Both the position numbers and the translations under genes were made by a program. Shown one piece after another: positions 1 to 14,019 of a stretch of 64,000 nt of DNA. Where the stretch lies: assembly GCA_029817715.1 (NCBI GenBank), contig JARUPY010000154.1, positions 3,561,501-3,625,500 of the forward strand. Direction: 5' to 3'. A model generated the notes under the pieces. It was given only the letters and a program-made list of their open reading frames with translations, did no database searches and was not told the DNA's origin. This DNA comes from Melastoma dodecandrum. Taxonomy: Eukaryota > Streptophyta > Magnoliopsida > Myrtales > Melastomataceae. Numbering within the stretch: position 1 is the first letter of the stretch; the number at the start of each line of letters is the position of its first letter.

Positions 1-282
1 GGGACAGATCTGGTTCAAGTCTGGCGATTTTCGTCTTGCTGATTTGTTGATGGTGATGGATCAGTGTTCTTCACCCAGATTTAATCTGGGTTTTTGAGTG
101 TTGTTATTGCGGATGCTTTGATCTGTTCTCCTGCTGTAGTCATGTGAATCGCCTCTCGAGTATCGAAACCTTGGGCTTCCCGAGGTTGTTCCGTGGCCTT
201 GTCTTTCTGCTCTCACTGAGGTCGTGCGGATTCGCGCAGGTCATTTGCTTGTAGAGCAAAGAAAGCAAAGTGTGTTTGATCC

Positions 283-2505
<2,223 letters not shown>

Positions 2506-3289
2506 ACCGTCTCCTCGAATTCTTTCCACGGAGGCGAACATCGGAACCGTTTGTAGAGAAGTAGCTAGCCTTGTCTGCCTCTTTGTTTTTAAAGGGGGTG
2601 TTAATTTCTGTTGTTCGTCGGGTCATTTACATGCAAAAAGATCCCCTTCGTTGCCGCATAAATGTTTAGACAAACATATCATGTCATCAACGTGCTACCT
2701 CTTCAGAGTGTCGGGAATGCCTTGTTCCGGCCGCATTTTTGGACCACTCTTGTGAAATGCCTCCATGATCGTGATGCAGCTCCCCAAAATAATTTATCGT
2801 TTCAAAATTCTTCAAATCTTAGAAATAACGAATTTGGGGCCGAAATTACGACAACGATTTCTCAATCTTACGTCTAAAATTTTAAAAGTGATTGTCCAAT
2901 TGAGCAAAAAACTATCCAATCAAAGTTCATGTGTATCATGTCTCACGTTGTTCAGAAACCATCACAAACGTTAGATAAATGCACCGAAGATATTTCAATC
3001 CGAACTTTATTACTCCCTTCGACAAATGATGTTAACATGGAAATAATATTACAAACGTGGGAGAAATGAAAAACTCAGTAAAAGACATCTGATTGACTGT
3101 TTCCGAGGATAACTAATAGAAAATCGTGTTGTATTTTAAAAAATGATAAAATAATTATTTTTACATTAGTTTGTAATTTAATATTTATGCCTATTTTTCG
3201 GAATGAATGGGAAAAGAAATTTTAGATAACAGATACATGGATCAACGGTTCAGAATACAGGCCCGAAGTACGAGAATTCTAGTAAGGGG
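2506..3289. other. 3' flank of the GSK3 gene, AT-rich intergenic DNA
   Basis: This stretch should hold the 3' UTR of the kinase gene, followed by AT-rich sequence. I see no splice-supported coding segment, RNA gene or repeat with clear ends. Short open frames here have no recognisable protein similarity. Confidence 0.5.
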
Positions 3290-3790
3290 GTGGCTATGAA
3301 AACACGCCAGACGAAGGCTTACGGACGAAGCAGTTACCATGTCACGAGGCTATCAGACGATGAAGGTCAACGAGGAAAAACTCGACGACGAAGGTTAGTG
3401 GACGATCAGGTCGATCAGTGACCGTTATGGAAAAATTTCGGACGATCTCAAATGAAAAGGACAACAAGCCTAATATATGTATAATATTTTATTACTTTAT
3501 ATACTATACATAGTATATATTGTTTCTTTTCTAAGAGATCGACGTCATCGATGACATCGTAAGTACTTCCACCGCTTAAGAGTGTCCCCGTCTCCTCTTT
3601 CTTCGTCAATACGGGGAACTCGCAAGGAAACTCCGAATAGGACGACGTGTATCCCGCGGTCACTAGGTACCGACCAAAACCCAAGACGCCAACTGATGAC
3701 GCCATCCGTGACGTCATCCCATGACGTAAACAAGGCGATCGTCATCCTATAAATCTCCGTCCACTCGCCTACCCCTCCAGAAGATATTTT
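3290..3790 (+). repeat. Possible degenerate retroelement or LTR fragment
   Basis: The stretch is rich in GACGA and GACGAAG words repeated irregularly. It then carries three TGACG boxes and a TATAAAT box in promoter order (3697-3754). This resembles the promoter end of some plant LTRs, but I found no second copy in the window, no target duplication and no coding remains. It may equally be ordinary promoter DNA of the downstream NIMIN-like gene. Confidence 0.25.
3697..3754 (+). promoter_or_regulatory. as-1-like TGACG cluster followed by a TATA box
   Basis: TGACG occurs at 3697-3701, 3709-3713 (inside the palindrome TGACGTCA, 3709-3716) and 3722-3726. The first two are separated by exactly 7 bases, the spacing of the classical as-1 element bound by TGA-type bZIP factors. 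TATAAAT follows at 3748-3754, about 35 bases after the pair. The arrangement is seen directly. Binding by TGA factors is inferred from the motif. Confidence 0.5.
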
Positions 3791-4060
3791 ATAATGTCTT
3801 AAACTAAACCAAACCTAAACCTACATGTCTCTATACATGAAAGAATCCGAATAATTTGGGACACAAGATGAAAACCTTATTGAAAATTAAAATTGTATAT
3901 CTTGAGTTATTTAGTTTAGTCACGTCAAGGAACGTGCCTAACGCGAGGAGGGACGTTTAATTCCCGCCAAACCACTGGGACGACGTCGTGCAGCCCATCC
4001 AGGTAGAGGGCAAAGCCGTCTTTTTGCCTCCCCATCCCCAACCCCCACAAAGGCCCCGCC

Positions 4061-4067
4061 TATAAAT
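4061..4067 (+). promoter_or_regulatory. TATA box of the NIMIN-like gene
   Basis: TATAAAT lies 97 bases upstream of the ATG at 4164. This is a fitting distance for a short 5' leader of about 65-70 bases. Confidence 0.5.
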
Positions 4068-4163
4068 TGACGGTAAAGGTCGGGGACCTCACATTCTTCC
4101 AACAACCGAGATCGAGCACACGCGATCCACGAGGAGGACGTTTGGTCTCCCGTCCAGAGGACG

Positions 4164-4550
4164 ATGGGGTCACCGGGAGAATCCTCAGCGTCGGCGGAAC
4201 TAGGCGGGGAGGAGCTGGGGGAAGAGGAGAAGATGGCGAGGTTCTTCGAGCTGATCAGGGGCATGAGGGAGGCGAGGATCCGGATGGCGATGCTGCAGGG
4301 GATACAGGGAGGGGAGTCGGAGATCACTACAGCGAGGCAGAGCAAGAGGAGGAAGGCGGGCGGTGGGAACGGCCAAGGGGGAGGAGGGAGGCCGTGGGTG
4401 CCAAAGTTCGAGGCGGAGGATTTCGGCGCGGACGGGACGGGGGGTTGCGGTGCCGGATGCTCGTTCCAGGGGGCGTCAGGGAAGGCCGAGGGCGGGGAGA
4501 AATTAGAAGACGACGTTCAATGCGGTTTGAGTCTAAAGCTAACTCTCTGA
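4164..4550 (+). CDS. NIMIN/NRR-like NPR1-interacting small protein, 128 aa, single exon
   Basis: A small acidic protein that resembles the NIM1-interacting (NIMIN) and NRR families, which bind NPR1 and dampen salicylic-acid-dependent defence transcription in the nucleus. Near residues 20-38 it has EEEKMARFFELIRGMREAR, matching the conserved paired-aromatic helix followed by 'REAR' in that family. A basic cluster SKRRK near residues 59-63 could serve nuclear import. The C-terminus ends in LSLKLTL, an LxLxL-type EAR repression motif, as in NIMIN1/2. The middle is glycine-rich and low-complexity. Family genes are typically intronless and about this length, which agrees. The start is the first ATG after the TATA box at 4061. 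Assignment rests on short motifs, so an unrelated EAR-motif protein is possible. Confidence 0.7.
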   Translation: MGSPGESSASAELGGEELGEEEKMARFFELIRGMREARIRMAMLQGIQGGESEITTARQSKRRKAGGGNGQGGGGRPWVPKFEAEDFGADGTGGCGAGCSFQGASGKAEGGEKLEDDVQCGLSLKLTL

Positions 4551-5106
4551 TACAATAAATTACCAAATTCCAATCGTCGTCGTCGCCTGCCCGAAGAATA
4601 AAAGCCCATAAAATTGATGATATAGGAGGACAACATCGAACCAGGCCCATCGGTAATTTAAATTCCCCAATCCACCAACGAGCTGAAAAAGTAGATTGGA
4701 GTAAAACTTAATATTGTAATTTCAGCCTGGACTGGACACGTTGTTCGGTTCCGGATCCGGACTCGCTCTCCCCTCCTCGACTCAACCGAAATCCTTGAGA
4801 GGGCTCTTCCTTCTTATATACTGCGTTGGATGGGGCGCCCTTAATGTGAGACTGCTTTTCTATCTTTTGGGCGAACAATACCGGACTGCTTGGCTGGCTG
4901 CCGAGAAGCTCCGGGTCGTGGGCTGGGACGGTGTCCACTACACAGAGCTCCAAGATTCTGTCGACGGATTATTCCACCCCTCGAACTGGATTCAACTTCT
5001 TTTGCAGAATTAATTAACGAACCTATATTATTATTATTTAAATTTCCATCTCATCTCATGATCAAATCAAAGCCTCATCGGGGCTGCGTCTCGCTATATA
5101 TATATA
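4551..5106. other. Intergenic region between the NIMIN-like and ARF genes
   Basis: Contains the NIMIN-like 3' UTR and the promoter of the ARF gene. A 90-codon open frame at 4741-5013 has no family similarity I recognise and lies in promoter position. I see no RNA gene or mobile element. Confidence 0.4.
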
Positions 5107-5114
5107 TATAAATA
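5107..5114 (+). promoter_or_regulatory. TATA box of the ARF1 gene
   Basis: A run of alternating TA from about 5094 ends in TATAAATAG. About 110 bases of leader follow before a likely 5' UTR intron, so transcription probably starts near 5140. Confidence 0.5.
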
Positions 5115-5223
5115 GACGCGATTTTCTGCCATTTTTCCATCGTCTGTTTCCGAGCGCTTTCCCATCCTCAGGCGCGGGTTTTTTCCTTCCCCTCTCTGGA
5201 TTCCATCGTTCCCTGCGTCGCCG

Positions 5224-5858
5224 GTGATTTTTGCCTCCGTTTTCTCCTTCCGATCGCCTTGATTTCCATTGCGTCGGCTTTAGATCGGTGGATTTCGCTG
5301 GATCTGTGTTTTTTTGTACTACTCGATGCGGAATGCGTCTGGATCTATGCGTGTTTGGTTGGATTCGGTTCCGATCGCGTGCATTTCGAGGGGTTTCGTC
5401 TCCATACGGGCGGATCTGGCTGTTCTAGGGGCGTAGGGGCGGATCTTGGAGATTAGGCGAATAGTCATGTCGATGAAAGGATGAAACGTCTTGGGATCGA
5501 TGATCTCTCATGGTGATTGCTGTGGTGTGGGTGGGTCCCGACAGAGTTATCTGGTGAATCTTTTTTGGCCTGTATGCTTGAAAATACTCTCACATAGAAG
5601 ATAAGTTGGGTTTATTATCCATTTTATTTATGGGCCAGAATGCTGAATCAATCTGTCTATTTTCCTTATCGATTTATGATGTCTGGTGCTCTTTTGGTGG
5701 AGATTTTTGTGAACACATGGGGTGTTTGCTTTCTGCCTATTGTTACTCGACGTTGTGTCTTTTGCTCTTTCAGCTTCAAAAGATTTGTCTATGGGATTTC
5801 TGCTTGACTCCAGCCAATTCAAAATTCCCTACTTATGAAGGGTGATTGGATTTTGCAG
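5224..5858 (+). other. Likely 5' UTR intron of the ARF1 gene
   Basis: A T-rich 635-base stretch starts at a GTGATT donor and ends at TTTTGCAG, nine bases before the ARF start codon at 5868. Leader introns of this size are common in plant ARF genes. The acceptor is convincing. The exact donor is a guess between a few nearby GT sites. Confidence 0.5.
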
Positions 5859-5864
5859 GCTTAA

Positions 5865-7145
<1,281 letters not shown>

Positions 7146-7576
7146 ACGGCATGACATATCCCCCTCGGACCAAACTCTTCGAGTTAGACAGACCTCGGCC
7201 CGGGTAGCCGTTCAGTATTTCTCGTTCTCACATTTGGTTGCTACTCAGATACTTGATACTTTCAAAAAACTGTTGTTTTATCCCCCTGTAGCTACACCAG
7301 TCCGGAAACCGTTTGTTTTCATTTGGATCCTCATTATCCTTTTATCATCAAATGTAATACTCTCTATTCGTCTCAAATCTTTCGTTTATTAACAACTGCA
7401 AACTTATGACACAACGATGATGGTATATAGGAAGTTTGATCGACTTCTCAAATTCTCATCACACACTACTTTATTTCAAAACCGGAACATAGCCAGTTTT
7501 TCCCTTATTTCCTTCTATGCCTTGATGCACTTCATCTTCCATCTGCTTTGGTCTCACTCAATCTCGTGCGAACCTA
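7146..7576. other. Convergent 3' ends of ARF1 and galactinol synthase
   Basis: This holds the 3' UTRs of two genes that run toward each other. Open frames here are continuations of ARF intron or UTR reading and have no family similarity. Confidence 0.5.
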
Positions 7577-8879
7577 TCATGCGGCCGAGGGGGCGGTTGC
7601 AAACGTCCCCAACTCAGGAGCCTCATGGAGAACTGCTGCCAACGGCTGCACTTCCATTGACTTCTCGCTCTCTTCCTCTGCCTCTGGCTTCTTCTTATAA
7701 TCCAGAGACTCATCCTCGTAAATGTCCCACCACTTCTTTACCAGCATCTTTATGTCCTCCCTCTGCATGTTGTCTTCGATCCCGGTGTATCTCCAGGGCT
7801 TCGAGCCCTGTGAATGGAGCGTCAAAGTTTATTTTTTTTTAATTTTTTGTTCTGCATAGTGGACATAGGGCCAAGGATTACAGAAGTTGCGAGGAGCTCA
7901 CCGCTGCACAGTAATGGACAACTTTCACCTTCTCTAGTTCAACATTCTCTGGGTGGCGCCACAGCATGGCCAGGACAAGGTTATAAACCAGTGGGATCGG
8001 CTTGTAAATGTCCTGGAAGTACATGTTCAAGAAATCCTGTCGATTGAAATGCAAAAACACGTCAAAAGGTCTGCCTTAACCTGTTCCCAGAACTTCGTAT
8101 GGCTCCTGTTTACCTGCTCGGCGAACGGTGTCGGAGGAGTGACCCTGACAGTCCTTAGAAGGTCCTCGTAAGTGGAAATACAGGGCTCGTATACGAACAT
8201 TCCAGCGTTGAAGTAGAGCGCCGGTGGCTCGCCCATCTTGGCCGGCCACTTGACCTTGTCAGGGCACTGCTGGCAGTATCCGATGCTGTACTGAGGGGTA
8301 TGGCTCCACGTCTTCTCGCAGAAGCAGTCCTTTACCGCATAGAAGTAGCCCTCTGGTAGGTCGAAGAGGTGGTCGATGTTCTCGAACACCTCGATGTCCC
8401 CGTCTAGGTAGATCATCCTACGATACTCCACAAACTTTCCACACACAGCCATAATACCAAAACACAAACATTGGTCCGCGTCATTAACTCAAAGTTAAAC
8501 GATAACGTTAGATACGACAAAGAAAAACACAGCGCACATATACCTCCCAAATACGAAGCTTGGAGTAGTTGATGACATAGTAAGCCATGGCGAACCGGGT
8601 ATCGTTCTCGGGAGGGTAAACAGGCTCGATCTCACGAACCAAGCATCCCTGCGACTCCAACAAGCTCCTATGCTCCATGGGAACGTCCGGCAGGCATGCA
8701 ACGACCAACGGGTACAGTGTCTTGGCCTTCCTGAGCCCCTTGACCAAACCGACCACACCCTTGACGTAGTCTCCGTTGCCGGCCAGGAACGTGACGTAGG
8801 CACGCTCGTTATGGACGGACTCCGGTCGGGAGCCGGGTAGGGTACGGATAGGGGCAGGGGACATCTGTTCGGGTGCCAT
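7577..8879 (-). CDS. GolS: Galactinol synthase (GT8 family), 340 aa, 4 exons
   Basis: Transfers galactose from UDP-galactose to myo-inositol to make galactinol, the committed step to raffinose-family sugars in the cytosol. Exons on the minus strand: 8879-8544, 8434-8114, 8036-7902 and 7807-7577. The protein has YVTFLAGNGDYVKGVVGL near the N-terminus and the metal-binding DxD motif in MIYLDGDIEVF. It also has CFCEKTWSHTPQY, PPALYFNAGMF, and PFAEQ joined to DFLNMYF. HYCAAGSKPWRYTG spans the last junction, and the C-terminus is the family-typical APSAA. An in-frame ATG exists upstream at 9044. The start at 8879 (MAPEQ) is preferred because relatives begin MAP and because the TATA-like word at 8978-8985 would place the farther ATG upstream of transcription. 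No defect is seen. Confidence 0.96.
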
Positions 8880-8977
8880 TTGAGGGCTGGGGTTTTGGAT
8901 GTGATTGTTTGGATCTTCTTCCGAGGTTTGTTGTCGGTTTGAATTTAGGCAGAAGGAGTGGGTCGAAGGTGGGTTGG

Positions 8978-9065
8978 TATAAATAGAGGAAGAAAATTGT
9001 TTGGGAAAGCGGTAGGTTATTAAACATGCCACCCCCCCTAACACTCAAGAGATTTCGGAATATTC
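8978..9065 (-). promoter_or_regulatory. Core promoter region of galactinol synthase with a heat-shock-element dimer
   Basis: A TATA-like word (TATTTATA on the gene strand, 8985-8978) lies about 100 bases upstream of the start codon. GAATATTC at 9058-9065 is one inverted GAAnnTTC pair, the core of a heat-shock element. Arabidopsis GolS1 is a known heat-shock-factor target, so the site is plausible, but a single dimer occurs by chance fairly often. Confidence 0.35.
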
Positions 9066-11343
9066 AATCAAAAAGTTTGAGAAAAGGTTGAGTTCGAGTT
9101 TGAGATGATAACTCAGATTCTGACAAGTAGTTCGAGTCGAGCTCTAGGTGGGGATTTCCCATTGGAACAACAACGTTGGGGATGGATGATCTGCTCTTTC
9201 CTTTTGCTTTGCATGGGAAGAACTCCCCGTGTTTGTTTAATTGTTAACGCAGCACGAGTGGGTTATCCTTACGTGAGGACTTATGATGTTCGACGATTTT
9301 AAGGTTTAACTCAAAACTCTCAGGGCAATTCGTTTTGACAATGTTTGGAATTAAGTTATTTTGGAGTTGGGGCGTCCCCTCCCCATTCATTCCCCACGAC
9401 CACCCAAAGGAGCATATACTTTGCCATCACCTTACTCAATTGAAATGCCGCCGAAATTCAATCAGATAAAAAAAAAATAACACTCTTAACGATATGCAAT
9501 GGAATACATAATACCCGATTGGGATTGTCTTAAAGGCTCCTTAATGAAAACAATTACCACTAATTGCATCTCAACTTTCGACAGATTCCATTTCTCTTCG
9601 TATTTTATTCTTTTCCTTTTTAACCTTTTCGCAAGTGATGACAAAAACAACCGAACCCAATATTAAAAGGAGCAACTATCTTTTACGAATTGATTTTCTT
9701 TTTTTCATTTTATTGTTATAAAATTCATCAAAGAGATAATTCTTCCCACCACCACCCCCAACCGAACCTCACCCTCTTCTTCTTTGCATAACGTGTCCAA
9801 CTCTGATGAATCTGACCATACTTTTTAAATGATAACAAATACAGTCGTAGTGCTTGGGGAGGTACGTACGTGTCGTGTTCTCCAGATTGCAGAAGAGTTC
9901 CTTACCCAATTACTTCTTCGTCCACAAGTTGACAAGCCACTATGTAGTTCATAAACTAATTTCGATCCTTAAAAAACTTTGGGCTGTGGATTTGATGGAG
10001 AATTAATTAGAGATAGATAGGTTGTGTGTTCTTGTCGGCGCTTAATCGAAAAATTATCTAAAACAATAGGACGGTTTTTCAACTCACGTCCGACGTTAAT
10101 TTTTAAGTCTTCACACAATTTATGGCGGTTCTGTACCAAGGATTAACGAACGGTCGGAATCTCCGAGTGGTCTAACTTCAATAGGAATGAGCCTCAGGGA
10201 GTGGAGTTGTTGCCCTCTCTAAACAATTGTGAAGGTGGGTGAAGAATAAGAATTTATTCCCATTTTATCCTGTCCAAACTATTCTTTTGTCTTCTTCTCG
10301 GAACGTCTCGCTTTTCTTCTCATCAAACGCGTGTTGCCATTCCTAAAAACAAGTTATCAATTTAGGGACGAGAGGGTCGCCAACAAGAGACGACGACTCT
10401 AAAAAAATCTCACGCATTTTGAGATTGTCATTTTGCTGCGCACCGTCCAGAGGGGAGACTATCCGTCTCGTGATGTTACCAACTTGCCCCATTTGTTACA
10501 TTATATTTGGAATTTGTCCCGGCGGCCCAACTCAACCATGGGAATCATATAGGACGTGACATTGTCCTAGGGAGGGCTCTAGACCGCGACAAAAGACATC
10601 CGCGACCACCCCCCGTTTCTCTCTCGGAGGAAGGATTAGACCCATCGCATGACGGCATGAGGGGTTGAGGCGTGAGGGCCGTCGCCGGGGAGAGTTTCGA
10701 AACGGTGCCAACAAGCGCGGAAAAATAATACATAACTGATGAGAACCTTGTATTATTGACCAAAATAAGTCAGACAGTGTTGGGTTGGGGGGGCGTTGTT
10801 CAATTTTGATTCTTTAAGTGGATGCGAAACTGTAGGGTTTTGTGTGGAGTTTCCTGGATGGATGGATGATTTAGGGATGGTCAAAAGGGAGGATATTTGT
10901 TAGCGGAGGTGATTAGTGACGCAAGTGCTGAGGATCGGACAACGTGTCGTGCTGAGGATTTGTTCGACGGACGGTCACCGTGCTGTTCTATTTATCAATT
11001 CAAAAGAATGGTCTGACCATGTGATTCCCTAAGCACGGCGTCGTAAGTCCAAATTCGCCATCATCAGGAAACCAAACGCCGTTTCTTCTTATGGGCTAAA
11101 ATTGGGTCATCGGTTAAAAGGTTTACTGGGCATTTGATTAAAATAAAGTTCGGACCGGAGTTGTTTTACATGAGACTTCATATCGCCACGACCTCGACCA
11201 CTTGCTTCAAAGGGGATACGAAAAACATAATGGGTTGAAAGAACCGAATCTTGTTTTCAACGATGAGCAAATGAATTCAGATGTAATCCATTAAAGATGA
11301 GGTTAGAAAAAAGAATGGGTTAAAAGAATCGAAACTTGTTTTC
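9066..11343. other. Intergenic DNA upstream of galactinol synthase and left of the LARD element
   Basis: Over 2.2 kb without a supportable gene. Short open frames (for example 10532-10763) show no family resemblance. The right end, from about 11230, holds a 77-85 base direct repeat whose second copy was split by the retroelement insertion at 11348. Confidence 0.4.
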
Positions 11344-11348
11344 ATCAG
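11230..11348 (+). repeat. Local direct repeat interrupted by the LARD insertion
   Basis: Copy 1 (11230-11306) reads 'tgggttgaaagaaccgaatc' onward through 'gcaaatgaattcag' to 'cattaaagatgagg'. Copy 2 begins with the matching 'tgggttaaaagaatcgaaac' at 11316-11335 and runs to 11348. It resumes after the element at 25027 with 'caaatgacttaag' and 'cattaaagatggg'. Copy 1 therefore shows what the empty insertion site of copy 2 looked like. Confidence 0.65.
11344..11348. repeat. Target-site duplication, left (atcag)
   Basis: The five bases atcag directly precede the LTR and recur directly after the far LTR at 25022-25026. This is the 5-bp duplication expected of an LTR-retrotransposon integrase. Confidence 0.85.
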
Positions 11349-13947
11349 TGTCGCGGGTGGATCCCGTTTCCGGTTCCATTTAAAATGGATATCCTCCCTT
11401 GACGATAAGGCTTCGGATTTTGAAAATGTGTCGGAGTCGCCACTAACTTATTTTAAGTTCAAGTTAGAAAAACTGTAGAGATTCGTTAAGGTTCGGGAAT
11501 TAGGGATTACTAAATCGCATGCATCAAAAGAAAAGGGAGGCCTTTATTTTGTGTCCGATGTCTGAATTTATTTGAGCTCGGTTTTAGAATAAGAAATTGT
11601 TTGGCTTTTAGAAAAAATGATCTCGAGCTCTATGATAAGTCTATGTGAATCATTTTTTTATGAAAATATTTCTTCTTAAAAATTGAACTTTCGGGCAAAA
11701 ATGCAAGCTACATAAATTTATTAATGCCCTTAATAGTTTCTAAGCCAAAAATAAATTTAAGGGAGAACCGGGTGTTTATATCATTTCTCGCACGCTCCCG
11801 TTAGCGTTTGTACCTCACGGTGCCGTTTTTAAAAAAGGTTTACGGTGAACCTGGCGAGCCGCCGATGCCGTAACATTGGTGAGTGCGAAGCCGTCTTCAG
11901 AGGGTCTTGATCTTCAAGAATCTAAAATAATCCATCGAAAACTTTGTTATCTTGAACGTGTTGAATAGGGTACGTGCCTCGGTTGTCCGCAAGGCACGCC
12001 CCCAAGGTACCTGCATAAATATCGAATAAACGAAGTAAACCGTTCGAGAAAATTTTTGAAACTGGATTAATTGAAGAACAACTTGCAATAATACGAATTC
12101 TTGAAAGGTTAAAGTTATGTTATAAGGCAATTGAAATAAAAAGAGATTGAAAACTTTTTAAAAAAATGAACTTTAAAAATATCTAAAAGTACTTTGAAAA
12201 TACGGAATAATTAAATATTTATTAAGATAAGTCAATGTGATAAATTAAGTTAACAAGTCTAAGAAATAAAATACAAAAAAAATCCCACACGCACACAGAT
12301 TGCAACAAAATAATAATAATGATGAAGTTTACCCACAATTGTTAAAATCAATAACACAGAACAAAGGAAACCAACCCACGTTTGATTTGGCATAATTAAA
12401 AATAATAATAAAACAAAAGAGGAAAGAAAAAAAATCTTTTTAACACTCAGGTAAAACACAAATCAAAAGAACAAAAGTTTAAAAAGGAAAAACATTACCT
12501 TAGAGTCGGAGACAGTCTTGAGACCAGACTTGTCGGAGGTGCCGAGGAGCTCCTTGTCGGGGATGGTAACTGCTATGTCCGTGTCGGCGGAGAATGCGTC
12601 CGGAACTGAGGTTGATACCAATAGGGATGGGCACACCACGAGCGCGACCGGCAAGAGGCTGCTTTTCTTTTTGTCATGCTGGTTTTTTTCAATGGAGATG
12701 CATCCCTCGACGTCCCTGCCGTAGGGATTAGGCTTTGGAGATTCGTGAGCTGTTCCTTGAAGAATCCGGGTTTCGGGGGTGGCGACGGTGACTTTGTCTC
12801 TGCCAGATCTGAGAGCGTTGGGATTTTGATCGCCGTGGCGGGATCGGCGAAGATGGGTCGCTCGCTTTCCTGGTTTTGGTGGGTCCAGAGATAGGAGGAC
12901 GAGGTGGAGTCGATCGGTGGTAGCTGCTGGTGCCCCGACGCTGATTGCGGGTTGACGGTGTAGTGCTTCCACGAGGGAGCTGCTGGTTCGCCCTCCAGAG
13001 CTTACTGGACAGGCCGGATCTGTATCCCCCAAGGAAGATTCCTCGAAGCCGCGGATTTGGAGATATCGCTGAGGACATTGAGTGGTTGTGGGTTCGCCGC
13101 CGCTGGGCCTAGGGCGTCATCGTCGATGTCGGGAGGAGAGGCAAGAGCCGACAGAGGAGTAGGCGAGTCAAGCTTGGCTCAAGCACACTGTTGCGGGTCG
13201 CCATTGTGAGGAAGCATATTTGGAACCGAGTTGATTGAGAGCGTCGAGGCTCAGTGGATGGTGGCCGTTAGGAACGTCGAGTGTGAGTCTCGAGGAGAAC
13301 AAAGGCGTGGTGCTGAGTGGCGACGTGTTCTGCTTGACGACTCCTTTGATACGTCGCCAACTTTGTACTCGCGAACCCCCCAAGCTGGATCAATTGGGGA
13401 GCTGATGTTTGGGTTGAAGTTGTGATCTCCGCATTTGTTGTTGAGGACAGAGGCTGATGCTTGGATTGACGCTGCTGAGCATAGACCTCATCGCCAGCGT
13501 CGCGGCAACTGGCAGTTTGATTTTGGTGTTGTTCGTGAAAAGAGAGCGACAACGAGGGTTGCGTAGCTTGTCTGTGTTTCCTGTATACATAATTGACGGA
13601 AATTAAAAGTAGACATGTTCACCAAAAAATTAAAATAGTGGTAAAGGAAGAGGATTACCGAATTGTCTGGTATCACGACTTTGAACGCGAACCCTTTGTT
13701 TTTTTTCCTCTTCTTCTCCGTTTTTATGTCTTTCTGAATAATTCCCCTCTGTGTGTAACTATTTATTATATTTTATTGAATCTTTTTATGATTTTTTCTA
13801 GAGTTTTGTGGATCTTTATTGATCTTTGATGATTTTTTTATGATTTTTATGGATTTCGGAAGATCCGCTATTTTTTAGTATTTTTCTGAAGATTTTCAAT
13901 TTTTTAGTATTTTTTGTGATTTTTGAAGAAAAAATTGGGTTATGACA
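11349..13947 (-). repeat. 3' LTR of the LARD element, 2599 bp
   Basis: Matches 22413-25021 almost base for base. On the element strand it starts TGTCATAACCC and ends CCCGCGACA. An AT-rich TATA-like stretch near 13775-13755 would make a short U3 and a very long transcribed R/U5. A GC-rich island (about 12500-13580) sits in the middle between AT-rich ends. On the element strand it has an ATG-started 116-codon frame (13078-12728) of unknown meaning. The 10-base length difference from the other LTR is explained by three small indels near the U3 end. Confidence 0.92.
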
Positions 13948-13966
13948 GTTGCCCCTCTTTGTGAGA
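13948..13966 (-). other. Polypurine tract of the LARD element
   Basis: On the minus strand AAAGAGGGGCAAC abuts the LTR start TGTCATAACCC. This is the position and composition of a plus-strand primer, and it fixes the element orientation. Confidence 0.75.
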
Positions 13967-14019
13967 ATATTTGGTAAAATTTTCGAACAAAGAATTATTA
14001 AGAACCCAATTTTTGGAAG

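Noticed and set aside
4741..5013. 90-codon plus-strand frame as a gene
   Set aside because: It lies in the ARF promoter region, lacks similarity, and an overlapping minus-strand frame covers the same DNA.
8880..9044. Longer galactinol synthase start at 9044
   Set aside because: The extension has no family counterpart and lies upstream of the TATA-like word.
12463..13032. 189-codon frame in the LARD LTR, repeated at 23527-24096
   Set aside because: It begins at a TTG, not an ATG, lies in LTR leader sequence and shows no family similarity.
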